The translations under genes were made by a program, and so were the position numbers. Below are positions 1-8,790 of a stretch of DNA of 64,000 nt, piece after piece; positions within the stretch are counted from its first letter, which is position 1; the number at the start of each line of letters is the position of its first letter. The DNA comes from Oscillospiraceae bacterium (GTDB lineage Bacteria > Bacillota > Clostridia > Oscillospirales > Ruminococcaceae), in NCBI GenBank assembly GCA_025758045.1, contig CP107208.1, positions 2,914,001 through 2,978,000 on the forward strand, written 5' to 3'. The notes under the pieces were generated by a model. That model was given only the letters and a program-made list of their open reading frames with translations. It had not been told where the DNA came from and did no database searches.

Positions 1-574
1 TGGGCAGGCATCGGACATCCAGCACAAGGTCTGCCTCCTGGGGCAGTCCGTACTTGAAACCGAAGGACACCACCGTGAGGGCCATCGGGCTTTCGCCGTG
101 GTCCAGAAACAGGCTGCACACCCGCTCCTTGTTCTGGGCGGTGCTGAGCAGCGAGGTATCGATGACATACTGCGCCCGTGCCCGCAGCGGCTGCAGCAGG
201 CGGCGCTCCCGGGCGATGGCCTCGGTGATGGGCAGCTTTTCGCTGATGGTGATGGGGTGCTGGCGGCGGGTCTCCTTATAGCGGCGCTGGATGACCGCGT
301 CGTTGGCGTCGAGGAAGAGGATCTCATACTCGAACTTACGGGCGTCCAGGTCGGAGAGCGCCTGTTCCAGCTGCTCGCTGCTGCGCACGCCGCGCACGTC
401 CATCACGACAGCCACGCGGTTCAGCTGGTTTTCGCCTTGCAGGGCAAAGTCCACGATACGGGGCAGCAGTGCCACCGGGATGTTATCGATGCAGAAAAAA
501 CCAATATCTTCCAGCGCGTTGACGGCCATTGATTTGCCCGCGCCGGACAGGCCCGTTACGATCACAAATTTCAT
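1..574 (-). CDS. rapZ: RapZ-family nucleotide-binding RNase adapter, N-terminal part (runs off window)
   Basis: The first 191 codons of a RapZ/YvcJ protein; the rest lies beyond the left edge. Residues 8-15 form a Walker A P-loop (GLSGAGKS) right after the first beta strand, and the end of the visible part carries the FGFKYGLP block that opens the C-terminal domain of this family. RapZ proteins bind nucleotides; in enterobacteria they steer RNase E towards GlmZ, while in Firmicutes the same gene lies in the murB-rapZ-whiA neighbourhood and its role is less clear. The ATG at 574 has a GGGGGAG ribosome site 5 nt upstream and lies 14 nt after the murB stop, so it is part of the hprK operon. Identification is firm; the Firmicute function is open. 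Confidence 0.93.
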   Translation of the reverse strand, partial: MKFVIVTGLSGAGKSMAVNALEDIGFFCIDNIPVALLPRIVDFALQGENQLNRVAVVMDVRGVRSSEQLEQALSDLDARKFEYEILFLDANDAVIQRRYKETRRQHPITISEKLPITEAIARERRLLQPLRARAQYVIDTSLLSTAQNKERVCSLFLDHGESPMALTVVSFGFKYGLPQEADLVLDVRCLP

Positions 575-588
575 GCGTACTCCCCCCT

Positions 589-1518
589 TTATTTTACTAC
601 GCGAATTTCCCGCTCCAGCGTATAGCCGGTCTTTTGCAGCACGATGGCCTTGACCTGATCGGTCAGGCTGACGACATCGGCGCAGGTCGCGCCGCCGCGG
701 TTGATGACAAAGCCGCAGTGCTTCTCGCTGATCTGGGCACCGCCCACGGTAAATCCCCGCAGACCACAATCCTCGATCAGTTTGCCTGCAAAGGCGCCCT
801 GGGGGCGCTTGAAGGTGCTGCCCGCACTGGGCCATTCTATCGGCTGCTTGTCTTTGCGGCGCTGCAGATAGTCCTGCATCTCCGCCAGAATGGCGGCGCT
901 GTCGCCGGGCTGCAGGCGCACCGTGGCCGAAAGCACGCACCAATCGGGGTGCTGCTCAAACAGGCTGGTGCGGTAGCCCAGGGCCAATTCTGCGGCAGGC
1001 AGCGTGCGCTCGGTAAGGTCGCTGTCCAAAAAGGTCACGTTTTCCAGCACGTCCTTCATCTCGCCGCCATAGGCACCGGCATTCATATACACGGCCCCGC
1101 CGATGGTGCCGGGGATGCCGCAGGCAAAGGCAATGCCTGCAAGGCTCTGCTGCTGGGCAACGGCGCAAAGCCGCCCCAGCGTGAGGCCAGCGCCCGCAGT
1201 AAGGCGGGTGGAGCCGTCAGGCCGTGGTTCCGCTGTAGGGCCGAAGTTCAGCCCGCGCAGATCGATGACTGCGCCGTCGTAGCCCTCATCGGCAAACAGC
1301 GTGTTGGAGCCGTTGCCCAAAAGGTAGGTGCGCACACCGTTTTCCCGGCAAAGCGCCAGCGTGCGGCGCAGCTGGTCCACGGTTTTGGGCGTGCACCAGA
1401 ACACCGCCGGGCCGCCGATTTGGAAAGTGGTATGGGATGCCAAAGGCTCCTGCTGGGCAAACGGCAGGGCGCTTTCCTGCAAGGCCTGACGCAAGGTTTC
1501 GATCGTTTGCTGCTGCAT
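589..1518 (-). CDS. murB: UDP-N-acetylenolpyruvoylglucosamine reductase
   Basis: Reduces UDP-GlcNAc-enolpyruvate to UDP-MurNAc with NADPH and FAD, the second committed step of peptidoglycan precursor synthesis in the cytoplasm. The 309-residue length fits the short (type II) MurB. The FAD-binding part shows LLGNGSN (about residue 64) and GIPGTIGGAVYMNAGAYGGE (about 134-153). The AGSTFKRP block (about 230) supplies the catalytic serine, and the last strand carries the conserved glutamate (EREIRVV). The ATG at 1518 follows GGGAGGAACC. It sits 30 nt downstream of the glucokinase gene and 14 nt upstream of rapZ, a usual Firmicute order. Confidence 0.97.
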   Translation of the reverse strand: MQQQTIETLRQALQESALPFAQQEPLASHTTFQIGGPAVFWCTPKTVDQLRRTLALCRENGVRTYLLGNGSNTLFADEGYDGAVIDLRGLNFGPTAEPRPDGSTRLTAGAGLTLGRLCAVAQQQSLAGIAFACGIPGTIGGAVYMNAGAYGGEMKDVLENVTFLDSDLTERTLPAAELALGYRTSLFEQHPDWCVLSATVRLQPGDSAAILAEMQDYLQRRKDKQPIEWPSAGSTFKRPQGAFAGKLIEDCGLRGFTVGGAQISEKHCGFVINRGGATCADVVSLTDQVKAIVLQKTGYTLEREIRVVK

Positions 1519-1548
1519 GGTTCCTCCCGGTGAATACGAAAATTAAAA

Positions 1549-2505
1549 TCAGATAGAGTTTTCAAGGGCCGCGGCACCGATGACGCCCGCATCGTTATGC
1601 AGCGTGCAGGCGACGATCTTGGGGAAGCGGCCGGTGGTGATGTTCTTGGTCTCGTTTTCGGCATAGGCGCGGACGGGGGCCAGCAGGGTCTCTCCCTGGT
1701 TGGAAACACCGCCGCCGATGCAGATGATCTCCGGCTCAAAGGTGTTGATGACGTTGGCGATGCCGACACCGACATACTCGATCCAGCTGTCCACAACGCT
1801 CTTGGCCACGGCGTCACCCTTGGCAGCGGCGTCGAAGGAGAGCTTGGCGTTGACATGATCGAGGTCGGGGGTCATCTTCCACATGATGGTCTCTTTATGG
1901 GCCTGCATAGCGACCTTGGTCTCGCGGGTCAGGGCGCTGGCAGAGGCGTAACGCTCCCAGCAGCCTTTGCGGCCGCAGGTGCACTGGATGCCGTCCTTCA
2001 CGATGACGTTGTGGCCCATCTCACCGGCGGCAAAGTTGAAGCCGCGCAGGATCTTGCCGCCCAGGATGATACCGCTGCCGATGCCGGTGCCCAGCGTGAT
2101 GACGACGGCATCCTTGTAGCCCTTGGCGCCGCCTGCGATGTACTCGCCGTAGGCGGCAGCGTTGGCGTCGTTCTCGACATAGACCTTGCAGCCCAGCATG
2201 GCTTCCAGGTCGGGGCCGAGGTTCCAGTCATAGTAGCCGAAGTTAGTGTTGAAGCCCACAAAGCCAGTGGTGAAATTGACGCTGCCGGGGGTACCGATAC
2301 CCACGTATTTTACGTCGGTGAAATCGACCTTATTCTCTTTGGCAACGGTGCGGCACAGGTCAGCCAAGGCCTTTTCCAGGTCCTCGGCCGGGCGCGGCAG
2401 ACGGGTGGCCCAGGTGGTTTTGCCGATGATCTTATAGTTTTCGTCCACCAGACCGGCGGTCATGGTGGTGCCGCCCAGGTCGATACCAATTGTGTACTTG
2501 CTCAT
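1549..2505 (-). CDS. glk: ROK-family glucokinase
   Basis: A 318-residue ROK kinase that most likely phosphorylates glucose with ATP, feeding glycolysis. Residues 9-14 (DLGGTT) are the phosphate-1 loop, a VITLGTGIGSG block lies mid-protein, and CTCGRKGCWERY (about 172-183) is the ROK zinc motif with three cysteines. There is no N-terminal helix-turn-helix, so it is an enzyme and not a ROK repressor. The ATG at 2505 overlaps the stop of the PHP gene in an ATGA, so the two are translationally coupled; GGAGG lies 11 nt upstream. Co-transcription with hprK links it to carbon catabolite control. Specificity for glucose over other hexoses is inferred. Confidence 0.9.
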   Translation of the reverse strand: MSKYTIGIDLGGTTMTAGLVDENYKIIGKTTWATRLPRPAEDLEKALADLCRTVAKENKVDFTDVKYVGIGTPGSVNFTTGFVGFNTNFGYYDWNLGPDLEAMLGCKVYVENDANAAAYGEYIAGGAKGYKDAVVITLGTGIGSGIILGGKILRGFNFAAGEMGHNVIVKDGIQCTCGRKGCWERYASASALTRETKVAMQAHKETIMWKMTPDLDHVNAKLSFDAAAKGDAVAKSVVDSWIEYVGVGIANVINTFEPEIICIGGGVSNQGETLLAPVRAYAENETKNITTGRFPKIVACTLHNDAGVIGAAALENSI

Positions 2506-3251
2506 ACTAATATTCCTCCAACTTCTTCCGCACAGGCTTTGCCGTGCAATTTTAATTCTGCTGTGAGATTTGCAGTGGTAGCGTTTATGATCAGCTCCTC
2601 GGGGAAGTTCATCTCCTCCAGCATGCCGTAGAGAGCCGTCAGGCCGTGGCGCAGCTGCCAGGTGCTGTGGGCATCACTGTCCACGGCGATATGGCAGCCG
2701 TTTTGCAGGCAGGCGGCCAGCAGGGCTTTCATGTTGGGGATGCCGTCCTTGCGGACGTTGAACGAGTTGCCGTTGAGCTCCACGACCTTGTGGTTGGCGG
2801 CGAACGCCTTGGTCACCAGGTCGTAATCATAGCGGTAGTTTTCCTGCTCGGAATGGCCGATGCAGTCCACGTAGGGGTTCTCGGCCACGGCCAGCCAGAT
2901 GCGGTTGGCCTCCTTGCGGGTCAGCAGGCCCGGCACGCAGGGGCTGTGGATGGATGCGACCACCCAATCCTGATATTCCAGGATGCGCGGCGGCAGGTCC
3001 AGATGGCCTTTGGCGTCCACCACGTTGGCCTCGGCCCCATAGAGCATGACCACGCCGTCGATGGTGCGGGGCAAGGCGGTGGGGTTCTCGAAATGCCAGC
3101 GGTGCGGCGCATCGGGCATGGCGGGCGCGTGGTCGGTGATGGCGAGGGCTTTGTAGCCGCAGTCTTTGGCGGCAGCCGCCATCTCGTTTAGGGTCTGGAA
3201 TGCGTGGGTAGCGCACAGTGTATGGGTGTGCAGGTCTGCAATCATCTGCAT
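2502..3251 (-). CDS. PHP-domain metal-dependent phosphatase (YcdX-like)
   Basis: A 249-residue stand-alone PHP (polymerase and histidinol phosphatase) domain. Metal ligands typical of the fold are visible: HTH at residues 8-10, DH at 40-41, the histidine of GHSEQE mid-protein, and DSDAH near residue 192. The family hydrolyses phosphoesters with a trinuclear zinc or manganese centre, and close relatives (YcdX) act on small phosphorylated substrates; the substrate here is unknown. The chosen ATG at 3251 has GAAGGA 10 nt upstream; an ATG two codons later is also possible. Its last codon overlaps the glucokinase start, and hprK ends 32 nt upstream, so it belongs to the same operon. Confidence 0.85.
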   Translation of the reverse strand: MQMIADLHTHTLCATHAFQTLNEMAAAAKDCGYKALAITDHAPAMPDAPHRWHFENPTALPRTIDGVVMLYGAEANVVDAKGHLDLPPRILEYQDWVVASIHSPCVPGLLTRKEANRIWLAVAENPYVDCIGHSEQENYRYDYDLVTKAFAANHKVVELNGNSFNVRKDGIPNMKALLAACLQNGCHIAVDSDAHSTWQLRHGLTALYGMLEEMNFPEELIINATTANLTAELKLHGKACAEEVGGILV

Positions 3252-3283
3252 GAAATGGTGTTCCTTCTTTGCTGTTGACGCGG

Positions 3284-4219
3284 TTACTGGAGGTTGGCGT
3301 CGTCGTTCAGGCCCAGCTGCTTCAGCAGTTCCTTGGCGGCGTTGTAGCCCATCTCCTTCTGGCGGTTGTTGATGGCCGCGGTCTCGATGATGACGGCCAG
3401 GTTACGGCCTGGCATGACGGGGATCAGCATCTTGGGCACCTTGACGCCGAGGATGTCGGTGTACTCGGTCTCCAGGCCGGTGCGGTCGTAGTTTTTGGTG
3501 CGGTCCCAGGGTTCAAGCTGGATGACCATCTCGACCTCGACGCTGGAACGCACCGAGCCGATGCCGAACACGCGGGCCACGTTGACGATACCGATGCCGC
3601 GCAGTTCAATAAAATGGCGGATGTTTTCCGGCGCGGTGCCGAGGATCTGCTTGTAGGAGATGCGGCGCAGCTCGACAGCATCGTCGGCGATGAGACGGTG
3701 GCCGCGCTTGACCAGCTCGATGGCGGTCTCACTTTTGCCGACGCCGGAATCGCCCAAAATAAGGATGCCTTCGCCGTAGACTTCCACCAGCACGCCGTGG
3801 CGGGTGATGCGGGGAGCCAGCTCTTTATTCAACGTGGTGATGAGCATGCCCATCAGGGCGGAGGTCATCTCGGTAGACATAAGCAGTGGCACGCCGTACT
3901 GCTTGGCGAACTGCATCATCTCAGAAAGCGGCTGCATGCCGCGGGTCAGGATGACAGCAGGCGGCTGGAAAGAGAACAGCTTTTCCAGATGGGTGTTGCG
4001 CAGCGAAGTGGACAGTTCTTCCAGATAGGACATCTCGGTCAGGCCGATGATCTGGACGCGCTTGTTATCAAAATTTTCGTAGTAACCGGCCAGCAGGATG
4101 CCCGGACGGTACACTTCGGTCGCGGTGACCATGACCTTTTCCAGTTCGCAGGGGGTATAGGCGACGGTCAGATTGGCTTCTTCCGCCAGTTTTGCCAGAG
4201 AAACAGAGAACTCAGACAT
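3284..4219 (-). CDS. hprK: HPr kinase/phosphorylase
   Basis: Bifunctional enzyme that phosphorylates HPr on a serine (Ser46) and removes that phosphate again; P-Ser-HPr is the CcpA corepressor in Firmicute catabolite repression. The 311-residue length is usual. GDSGVGKS (about residue 155) is the Walker A motif, followed by the conserved ADD block; an HPrK N-terminal domain (about 1-130) precedes it, and the signature ELRGIGIVNV region lies about residue 205. The start is the ATG at 4219, with GGAAAGGGGAG just upstream; an upstream in-frame ATG at 4282 has no ribosome site and lies too close to the promoter. First gene of the operon that runs into rapZ. Confidence 0.96.
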   Translation of the reverse strand: MSEFSVSLAKLAEEANLTVAYTPCELEKVMVTATEVYRPGILLAGYYENFDNKRVQIIGLTEMSYLEELSTSLRNTHLEKLFSFQPPAVILTRGMQPLSEMMQFAKQYGVPLLMSTEMTSALMGMLITTLNKELAPRITRHGVLVEVYGEGILILGDSGVGKSETAIELVKRGHRLIADDAVELRRISYKQILGTAPENIRHFIELRGIGIVNVARVFGIGSVRSSVEVEMVIQLEPWDRTKNYDRTGLETEYTDILGVKVPKMLIPVMPGRNLAVIIETAAINNRQKEMGYNAAKELLKQLGLNDDANLQ

Positions 4220-4293
4220 GCAGGGACTCCCCTTTCCATACTTCCTTTTTGCCGGGCGCGTTTGCGGCAGTCCGGCACACATACTTACTTTGT

Positions 4294-4322
4294 ATTATAC
4301 CGTACCAGCCGATTTTTGTACA
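4294..4322 (-). promoter_or_regulatory. Promoter of the hprK operon
   Basis: Reading the minus strand, a perfect -10 TATAAT (4294-4299) lies 17 nt after TGTACA (4317-4322), a 4/6 match to the -35 consensus. It is 75 nt upstream of the hprK start and directly follows the terminator of the polysaccharide operon. Confidence 0.75.
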
Positions 4323-4345
4323 GAGGTTTGTGCCGAGTACTATGA

Positions 4346-4382
4346 CAAAAAAATATCCGCTGTTTTGGGCAAACAGCGGATA
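4346..4382 (-). terminator. Rho-independent terminator of the polysaccharide operon
   Basis: On the minus strand an ATCCGCTGTTT / AAACAGCGGAT stem with a short loop is followed by a run of seven T. It starts a few bases after the acyltransferase stop and closes the eight-gene operon ahead of the hprK promoter. Confidence 0.88.
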
Positions 4383-4389
4383 GGGATTT

Positions 4390-5388
4390 TTACGGGAAGA
4401 GTTTTTGCCGTTCTTCCCGCAGGCGGCACTGGAGCCAGAGCAGGGCTTCGGACGCGGCGTAGGTTGCCAGCAGGTAGACACAGAACAAAATCGCCGTATC
4501 GCGGCGGGAAAGTGCGGCCAGATCAAACCCACGCACCAGGCGCTGGATGATGACATGATGGGTCAAAAATACTGCATAGGAGAGCTTGGCCGCCTTGGCG
4601 CAGACCGCACGGGGCAGCGGCTTATCCAGCAGTGGGGCTGCCGCAGCCGCTAGGCCGATAAAAATCAGCGCACTGAACATGGAGCAGAGCAGCTTTTCAT
4701 CCACGGGCAGATTTATCAGCCCCAAGACAAGCACCGGTGCCAGGATGGCCTTTATCTGATCTTTCAGCGTCAAGAAGGTCATGCCAAAGAGGAATTCCGG
4801 GATATGTACAGCTACCAGGCCGTTATCCCAGCCCTGCATATGGAGGGGGATGCAAACGAGCAGCGTTACCGCCCAGGTCAGCACCGGGGCCTTGCGCAGA
4901 GCCCGCTGCAAAAGCGGGAACAGCAGGTACAAAAACAGGATGCTGCCGAGGAACCACTCGCCTACACAGGCGAAATCCATACCCACCCAGCCGGCGGCCA
5001 CGGCGAAGTTATCTAACCCCAAAAAAGTCAGCACCAGCGTAATGGTCTTAGCCCCGGTGTAGCAGCCGGGCTGGCTGAGGAAGCGGATGGAAAAGCAGAC
5101 CACCCATGCCAGCCAGAACAGTGGGAACACCGCCTTGGCCCGCTTCTTGTAAAACTGCCACGGGCTTTGTTCCGGCGGGACAGTGAGCGCCAGCGATGCG
5201 CCCGACACGATAAAAAACAGCGACGAGCCGAAATCACCAAGGTAAATGCCCTGCACCAGCGTGCTGGTGAACAGCTTGTGCGGCAGGGTGAAATACCCGG
5301 TAACGGTGGCGTTGAAGTGGACAATTAAGATACTGGCGAGCGCCACGGCTCGGATCAGGTCCAGATAAAACAGGCGTTGTTTTTTGAT
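4390..5388 (-). CDS. Membrane acyltransferase, acyltransferase-3 family (probable ATC start)
   Basis: A multi-spanning membrane protein of the OafA/YrhL acyltransferase-3 type, which transfers acetyl or other acyl groups from the cytoplasm onto surface glycans. The start of the protein reads KKQRLFYLDLIRAVALAS, the usual first helix of the family, and about nine further hydrophobic segments follow to the C-terminus. The first ATG/GTG/TTG codon in frame is GTG at 5346, which would remove that helix's cytoplasmic end. A GGGGGAG site (5395-5401) lies 6 nt before an ATC codon at 5386-5388, so I place the start there (332 residues). Last gene of the polysaccharide operon, 16 nt after the RgpF-like gene; its job is probably to decorate that polymer. 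The acceptor is unknown. Confidence 0.82.
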   Translation of the reverse strand: MKKQRLFYLDLIRAVALASILIVHFNATVTGYFTLPHKLFTSTLVQGIYLGDFGSSLFFIVSGASLALTVPPEQSPWQFYKKRAKAVFPLFWLAWVVCFSIRFLSQPGCYTGAKTITLVLTFLGLDNFAVAAGWVGMDFACVGEWFLGSILFLYLLFPLLQRALRKAPVLTWAVTLLVCIPLHMQGWDNGLVAVHIPEFLFGMTFLTLKDQIKAILAPVLVLGLINLPVDEKLLCSMFSALIFIGLAAAAAPLLDKPLPRAVCAKAAKLSYAVFLTHHVIIQRLVRGFDLAALSRRDTAILFCVYLLATYAASEALLWLQCRLREERQKLFP

Positions 5389-5404
5389 AAGGCTCTCCCC
5401 CTTT

Positions 5405-6841
5405 TTATTTTTTGAGTTTGTGCTTGACTAAACGGCCAAACTGCTTCGCCACGGCCTTCGGATCGGCAGCCTGCTGGTAATGCAGGGCCAGCTGGTCAGC
5501 CGCAGCGGCGCTTTGCGCGGCGGTGGTAAAGCTGGCACTGAAGAAACCGTTTTGCTGGGCTTTCAGCGGCAGCAGCCAGGCATCCTCCGGGGCGGTGATG
5601 GCGGGCAGAGTGTCGCTGCCCGCCACAGCGGCCAGCCGCACCAGTGCCCAGCCACAGGCCGGAGCCGGGGGCGGGTTTTGGCCCAACGGCACGTTGACTT
5701 TGCCTTGCAGGGCCGGGCGCGCCGCCTGCCAATCGGCATCGCGGCTTTGCCGGGCGGCAGACCAAAGAGGCACTGCCGGGCTTAGCACACCCAGCATCGG
5801 CTCTTTAGCAAAAAGGGCGGCGGCCTGAGCCAGCGCTTCATCGGCTCGGCGGGCAGCTTCGCGGGTGTACCAGGCGGTAACGGGGTCGGCCTTTTCAACT
5901 TCCGAAATCGGCAGGTGCAGCAGGGCCAAGCCTTGGGCAGCCAACTCGGGCGCAGGCTCAACGGGGGCGGCATCGGGCAACACGTACTGCCAGTGCAGTT
6001 CCCGGGCCAGCGCCTCCAGCGGCTGGCGCTGCAAAAGCGCGGCCAGCAGCAGGTCCACGGGGTAGTTGGTCTCCTGTTTTACGTAATCGTACAGGGTGCG
6101 GGCGGCGGTACCGTCGGTGCGGCGCAGTTCATCCGCATAGGGGGTAAAAAAGCTGCGGCGCTTGAAAAACGGGCAGCCCCGGTTTTCCAGCAGTTCCCGC
6201 GGGCAGGCCATGATGGGATTGACGAAAACGTCCTGCAAATCTTTCGTATCCACGTAGGAATCCCAGCGGCAGCCGAGGTTTGCAAAATGCGCGGTGAATC
6301 GTGTCTCGTGGTTAGCAATGGATTCCTCATAGCTTTTGGGCAGCGGCATTTTCTGCCAATACTGCCAGAAATCCTCGCTGTGCAAAAGCGGTGCGCGGAC
6401 GGCCAAAAAGTGGGATTGCAGATGTTCCGGCACTTCCCCGCTTCGGCCGCCAAAGCGTCGGCTCTTCATGGCGTAGTGGCGGGTCAAGCCCCAAAAGGCC
6501 AGCTCCGGGCGGGCCTCCATGGCAGCGAACATCGAAGCCAGCGAGCAGACGGGGCCTGCCAGCGTGAAGTTCATCAGCACCAGTTCGTCGTAGCGGGCCA
6601 GGCGGCCCCGGCCGATGACAGCCAGCGCTTCTTTATAGGCACCCACGTCAAGGCCCTTATTTTCCCGTTCGCGGCAGGTCAATGTCACCGACGCCGCCCA
6701 GGCACGGTCCGCCGGGCGCAGCGTGCTGTTGGAGATAAAGAACACCTCGCCATAATGGGCCATGGCTTCCACGGCCACACGGCAGGCGGTGTCGATCTGG
6801 CCCAGCGGGTCATAATGGAAATAAACGATCAGCCGTTTCAT
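5405..6841 (-). CDS. RgpF-like (rhamnan synthesis F) protein, short form
   Basis: A 478-residue protein of the RgpF family (rhamnan synthesis protein F), linked to assembly of rhamnose-rich wall polysaccharides. The N-terminal 290 residues carry the block pattern of the family: NKGLDVGAY (about 80), DELVLMNFTLAGP (about 104), AFWGLTRH (about 133), LQSHFLAVR (about 158) and FKRRSFF (about 240). The same blocks occur in the longer neighbour upstream, so the two are paralogues from duplication. The C-terminal 190 residues are Ala-rich and do not match the second half of the longer protein. ATG at 6841 follows GAGGAT, 5 nt after the neighbour's stop. Catalytic activity is not established from sequence. 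Confidence 0.82.
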   Translation of the reverse strand: MKRLIVYFHYDPLGQIDTACRVAVEAMAHYGEVFFISNSTLRPADRAWAASVTLTCRERENKGLDVGAYKEALAVIGRGRLARYDELVLMNFTLAGPVCSLASMFAAMEARPELAFWGLTRHYAMKSRRFGGRSGEVPEHLQSHFLAVRAPLLHSEDFWQYWQKMPLPKSYEESIANHETRFTAHFANLGCRWDSYVDTKDLQDVFVNPIMACPRELLENRGCPFFKRRSFFTPYADELRRTDGTAARTLYDYVKQETNYPVDLLLAALLQRQPLEALARELHWQYVLPDAAPVEPAPELAAQGLALLHLPISEVEKADPVTAWYTREAARRADEALAQAAALFAKEPMLGVLSPAVPLWSAARQSRDADWQAARPALQGKVNVPLGQNPPPAPACGWALVRLAAVAGSDTLPAITAPEDAWLLPLKAQQNGFFSASFTTAAQSAAAADQLALHYQQAADPKAVAKQFGRLVKHKLKK

Positions 6842-6846
6842 GGGGC

Positions 6847-8790
6847 TTAATCCTCATACGGGCCGTGGTGGGGGCCGAAGATGGCACGCTTGGTGTTGAT
6901 GATGCCCTTGTAGGCGGACTCCGGCAGGTTATCCCGTAGCCAGTTGCGGGCGTGACGGCGGCGGCTGTTGGCGTAGGGGCCGTAGATGCCAAACAAATGA
7001 CGCTTGGCCGCAAAGCCGGCAGCCGCGCTGGAAGCCCCCCAGAAGGTGGTACAGTCAAACACGCGGGCCAGCGGGCGGATCATGCCAGTGGCATAGGCCT
7101 GCATGGTGTCATTGCGGATCACAGCATAGTCGCGGCTCATGACGACGGCCGGGTAATAACCGGCAGCCTGGGCAACAAACGGGTAGACACGCTCAATGGC
7201 ATGGCTGATGGTACCGTCCTGGGGCAGCGGCTCGGGCGGGAAATCCGTATGCTGCCAGCCGTAGTCGAACAGCGGGGCCAGCGCCTTGGGGCGGAACCAG
7301 AACACACTGCCGTAGGGCGCAATGGGCGATTCCTCGCCCGCAATGGGCACATCCAACTTGAGTGTCTCTTTCAGCAGCTTTTTGGTGTTCTCGAAGTTGG
7401 GACCCCAGCCGCCGGAACACATATTCATGAAGTAGAGGCCATGGGCCGGGAACGGCGGGCAGAGGATGCCAAGGTACGGGTCATTCTCGAACTCGCAGAG
7501 TATGTTCAGCACATGGGCGGCATTTTTGCAGACGTTCTCGTTGCAGACATAGCCGAAGCTGGCACCTACGCTGCCTGGCTTGGTCTGGATGGCCTTTTTA
7601 TCGTGCATGAAGCAGGCGTAATCATAACCGCGCAGCTGCGGGGCCAGGTCGCAGAGGAACGCACCCACATCGCGGCCGCGATTTTCCACCACCTGCACGG
7701 TGACGCTGTGCAGAGGCAGGGCAGCGAAGGCCTTTTCGATCTTCTCTTTTTTGCCGGGTTCGTTGGTGGAGATGAACACGTCCGTCTCCGGCGGGAACTT
7801 GGCGGCAAAGGCCATACTCTGGTCCAGCATATCCATAAAATAAAGGTGCATGGCCAGGGCGATCCTGCGGTTGGCGCGGATCTCCTCGACCTGGGCCTTG
7901 TTCTGCACCGTAGGCTGGATGATGCGGGTCAAACCGAGGTTACGGGTAAACTCATGCGGGTGCATGGTGCGGATCATGTTTTTCCAGATGAGGTCCAGCG
8001 GATAATCCGTTTCATCCCGCAGGTAAGCGTACAACTCCTGCACCGGCTCACCGGCCGTATCGTTCAAGTAGGCTTCCAGCGTGTGCATAAAGCTGCGGCG
8101 CTTGAACAGCGGGCACTTTTTCTCCCGCAACAGCTTGGTCGGGCAGACCAGCAGCGGATAGTCAGTGAAATCTTTCAGGTCATCGGTCTTGACATAGACA
8201 TCCCACTTAAAGCCGCGTTCCTCGAACTGCTTGGTAAAGACAGCCTCGTACCGCTGGACGGAATCGTTGTAGTCGGCGATCATGGGCATGTTGTCCCAGT
8301 ACTGCTGCAGTTCCGGGCTTTTTACAAAACGCTGGCGGTAAACGATGAAGTGGGACTGGATATGCACCGGCAGATAGCTATAGATGTGCTTGCCCTTGAA
8401 AGGATTGGACTTGGCGCCGTGGTGGATGGACAGGCCCCAGAAGTCGAGATCCTGATTCTCGGCCATGGCGTCAAACATCTCTTTCAGCGGGCGCACGGGG
8501 CCCATCAGGGTAGAGTTGGTCATGACGATCTCGTCAAACTCCGACAGCTTATCCCAGCCGTAGGAATCCAGCGCCGTTTTGTAGGCCCAGACATCCAGGC
8601 CCTTGTTCTCGCGCACGATGATGTTATCCGTAAACTGCGAGAAGGCCGCGCGGCCCTGGGCGCTGAGTTTGCCGTTGCAGACCACGACCAGGTCGGTCAG
8701 GTTTTTTGCAAGATCTGCGAGGTAGTAGGTAATAAAGTCATCTACATCGCCGTTTTTCTCGTAGAAAAAGAAAATGCCCAATCGTTTCAT
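6847..8790 (-). CDS. RgpF-like (rhamnan synthesis F) protein, long form
   Basis: A 647-residue protein of the RgpF family. The first half shows RENKGLDVWAY (about 59), DEIVMTNSTLMGP (about 86), DFWGLSIHHGAK (about 115), IQSHFIVYR (about 144) and FKRRSFM (about 228). The second half repeats a related logic, with NRGRDVGAF (about 362) and FMHDKKA (about 384), so this looks like two glycosyltransferase-like halves in one chain. It would act on the cytoplasmic face in rhamnan or other wall glycan assembly. The ATG at 8790 overlaps the epimerase stop in an ATGA and has AAAGGA 8 nt upstream. No transmembrane segments are evident. Confidence 0.86.
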   Translation of the reverse strand: MKRLGIFFFYEKNGDVDDFITYYLADLAKNLTDLVVVCNGKLSAQGRAAFSQFTDNIIVRENKGLDVWAYKTALDSYGWDKLSEFDEIVMTNSTLMGPVRPLKEMFDAMAENQDLDFWGLSIHHGAKSNPFKGKHIYSYLPVHIQSHFIVYRQRFVKSPELQQYWDNMPMIADYNDSVQRYEAVFTKQFEERGFKWDVYVKTDDLKDFTDYPLLVCPTKLLREKKCPLFKRRSFMHTLEAYLNDTAGEPVQELYAYLRDETDYPLDLIWKNMIRTMHPHEFTRNLGLTRIIQPTVQNKAQVEEIRANRRIALAMHLYFMDMLDQSMAFAAKFPPETDVFISTNEPGKKEKIEKAFAALPLHSVTVQVVENRGRDVGAFLCDLAPQLRGYDYACFMHDKKAIQTKPGSVGASFGYVCNENVCKNAAHVLNILCEFENDPYLGILCPPFPAHGLYFMNMCSGGWGPNFENTKKLLKETLKLDVPIAGEESPIAPYGSVFWFRPKALAPLFDYGWQHTDFPPEPLPQDGTISHAIERVYPFVAQAAGYYPAVVMSRDYAVIRNDTMQAYATGMIRPLARVFDCTTFWGASSAAAGFAAKRHLFGIYGPYANSRRRHARNWLRDNLPESAYKGIINTKRAIFGPHHGPYED

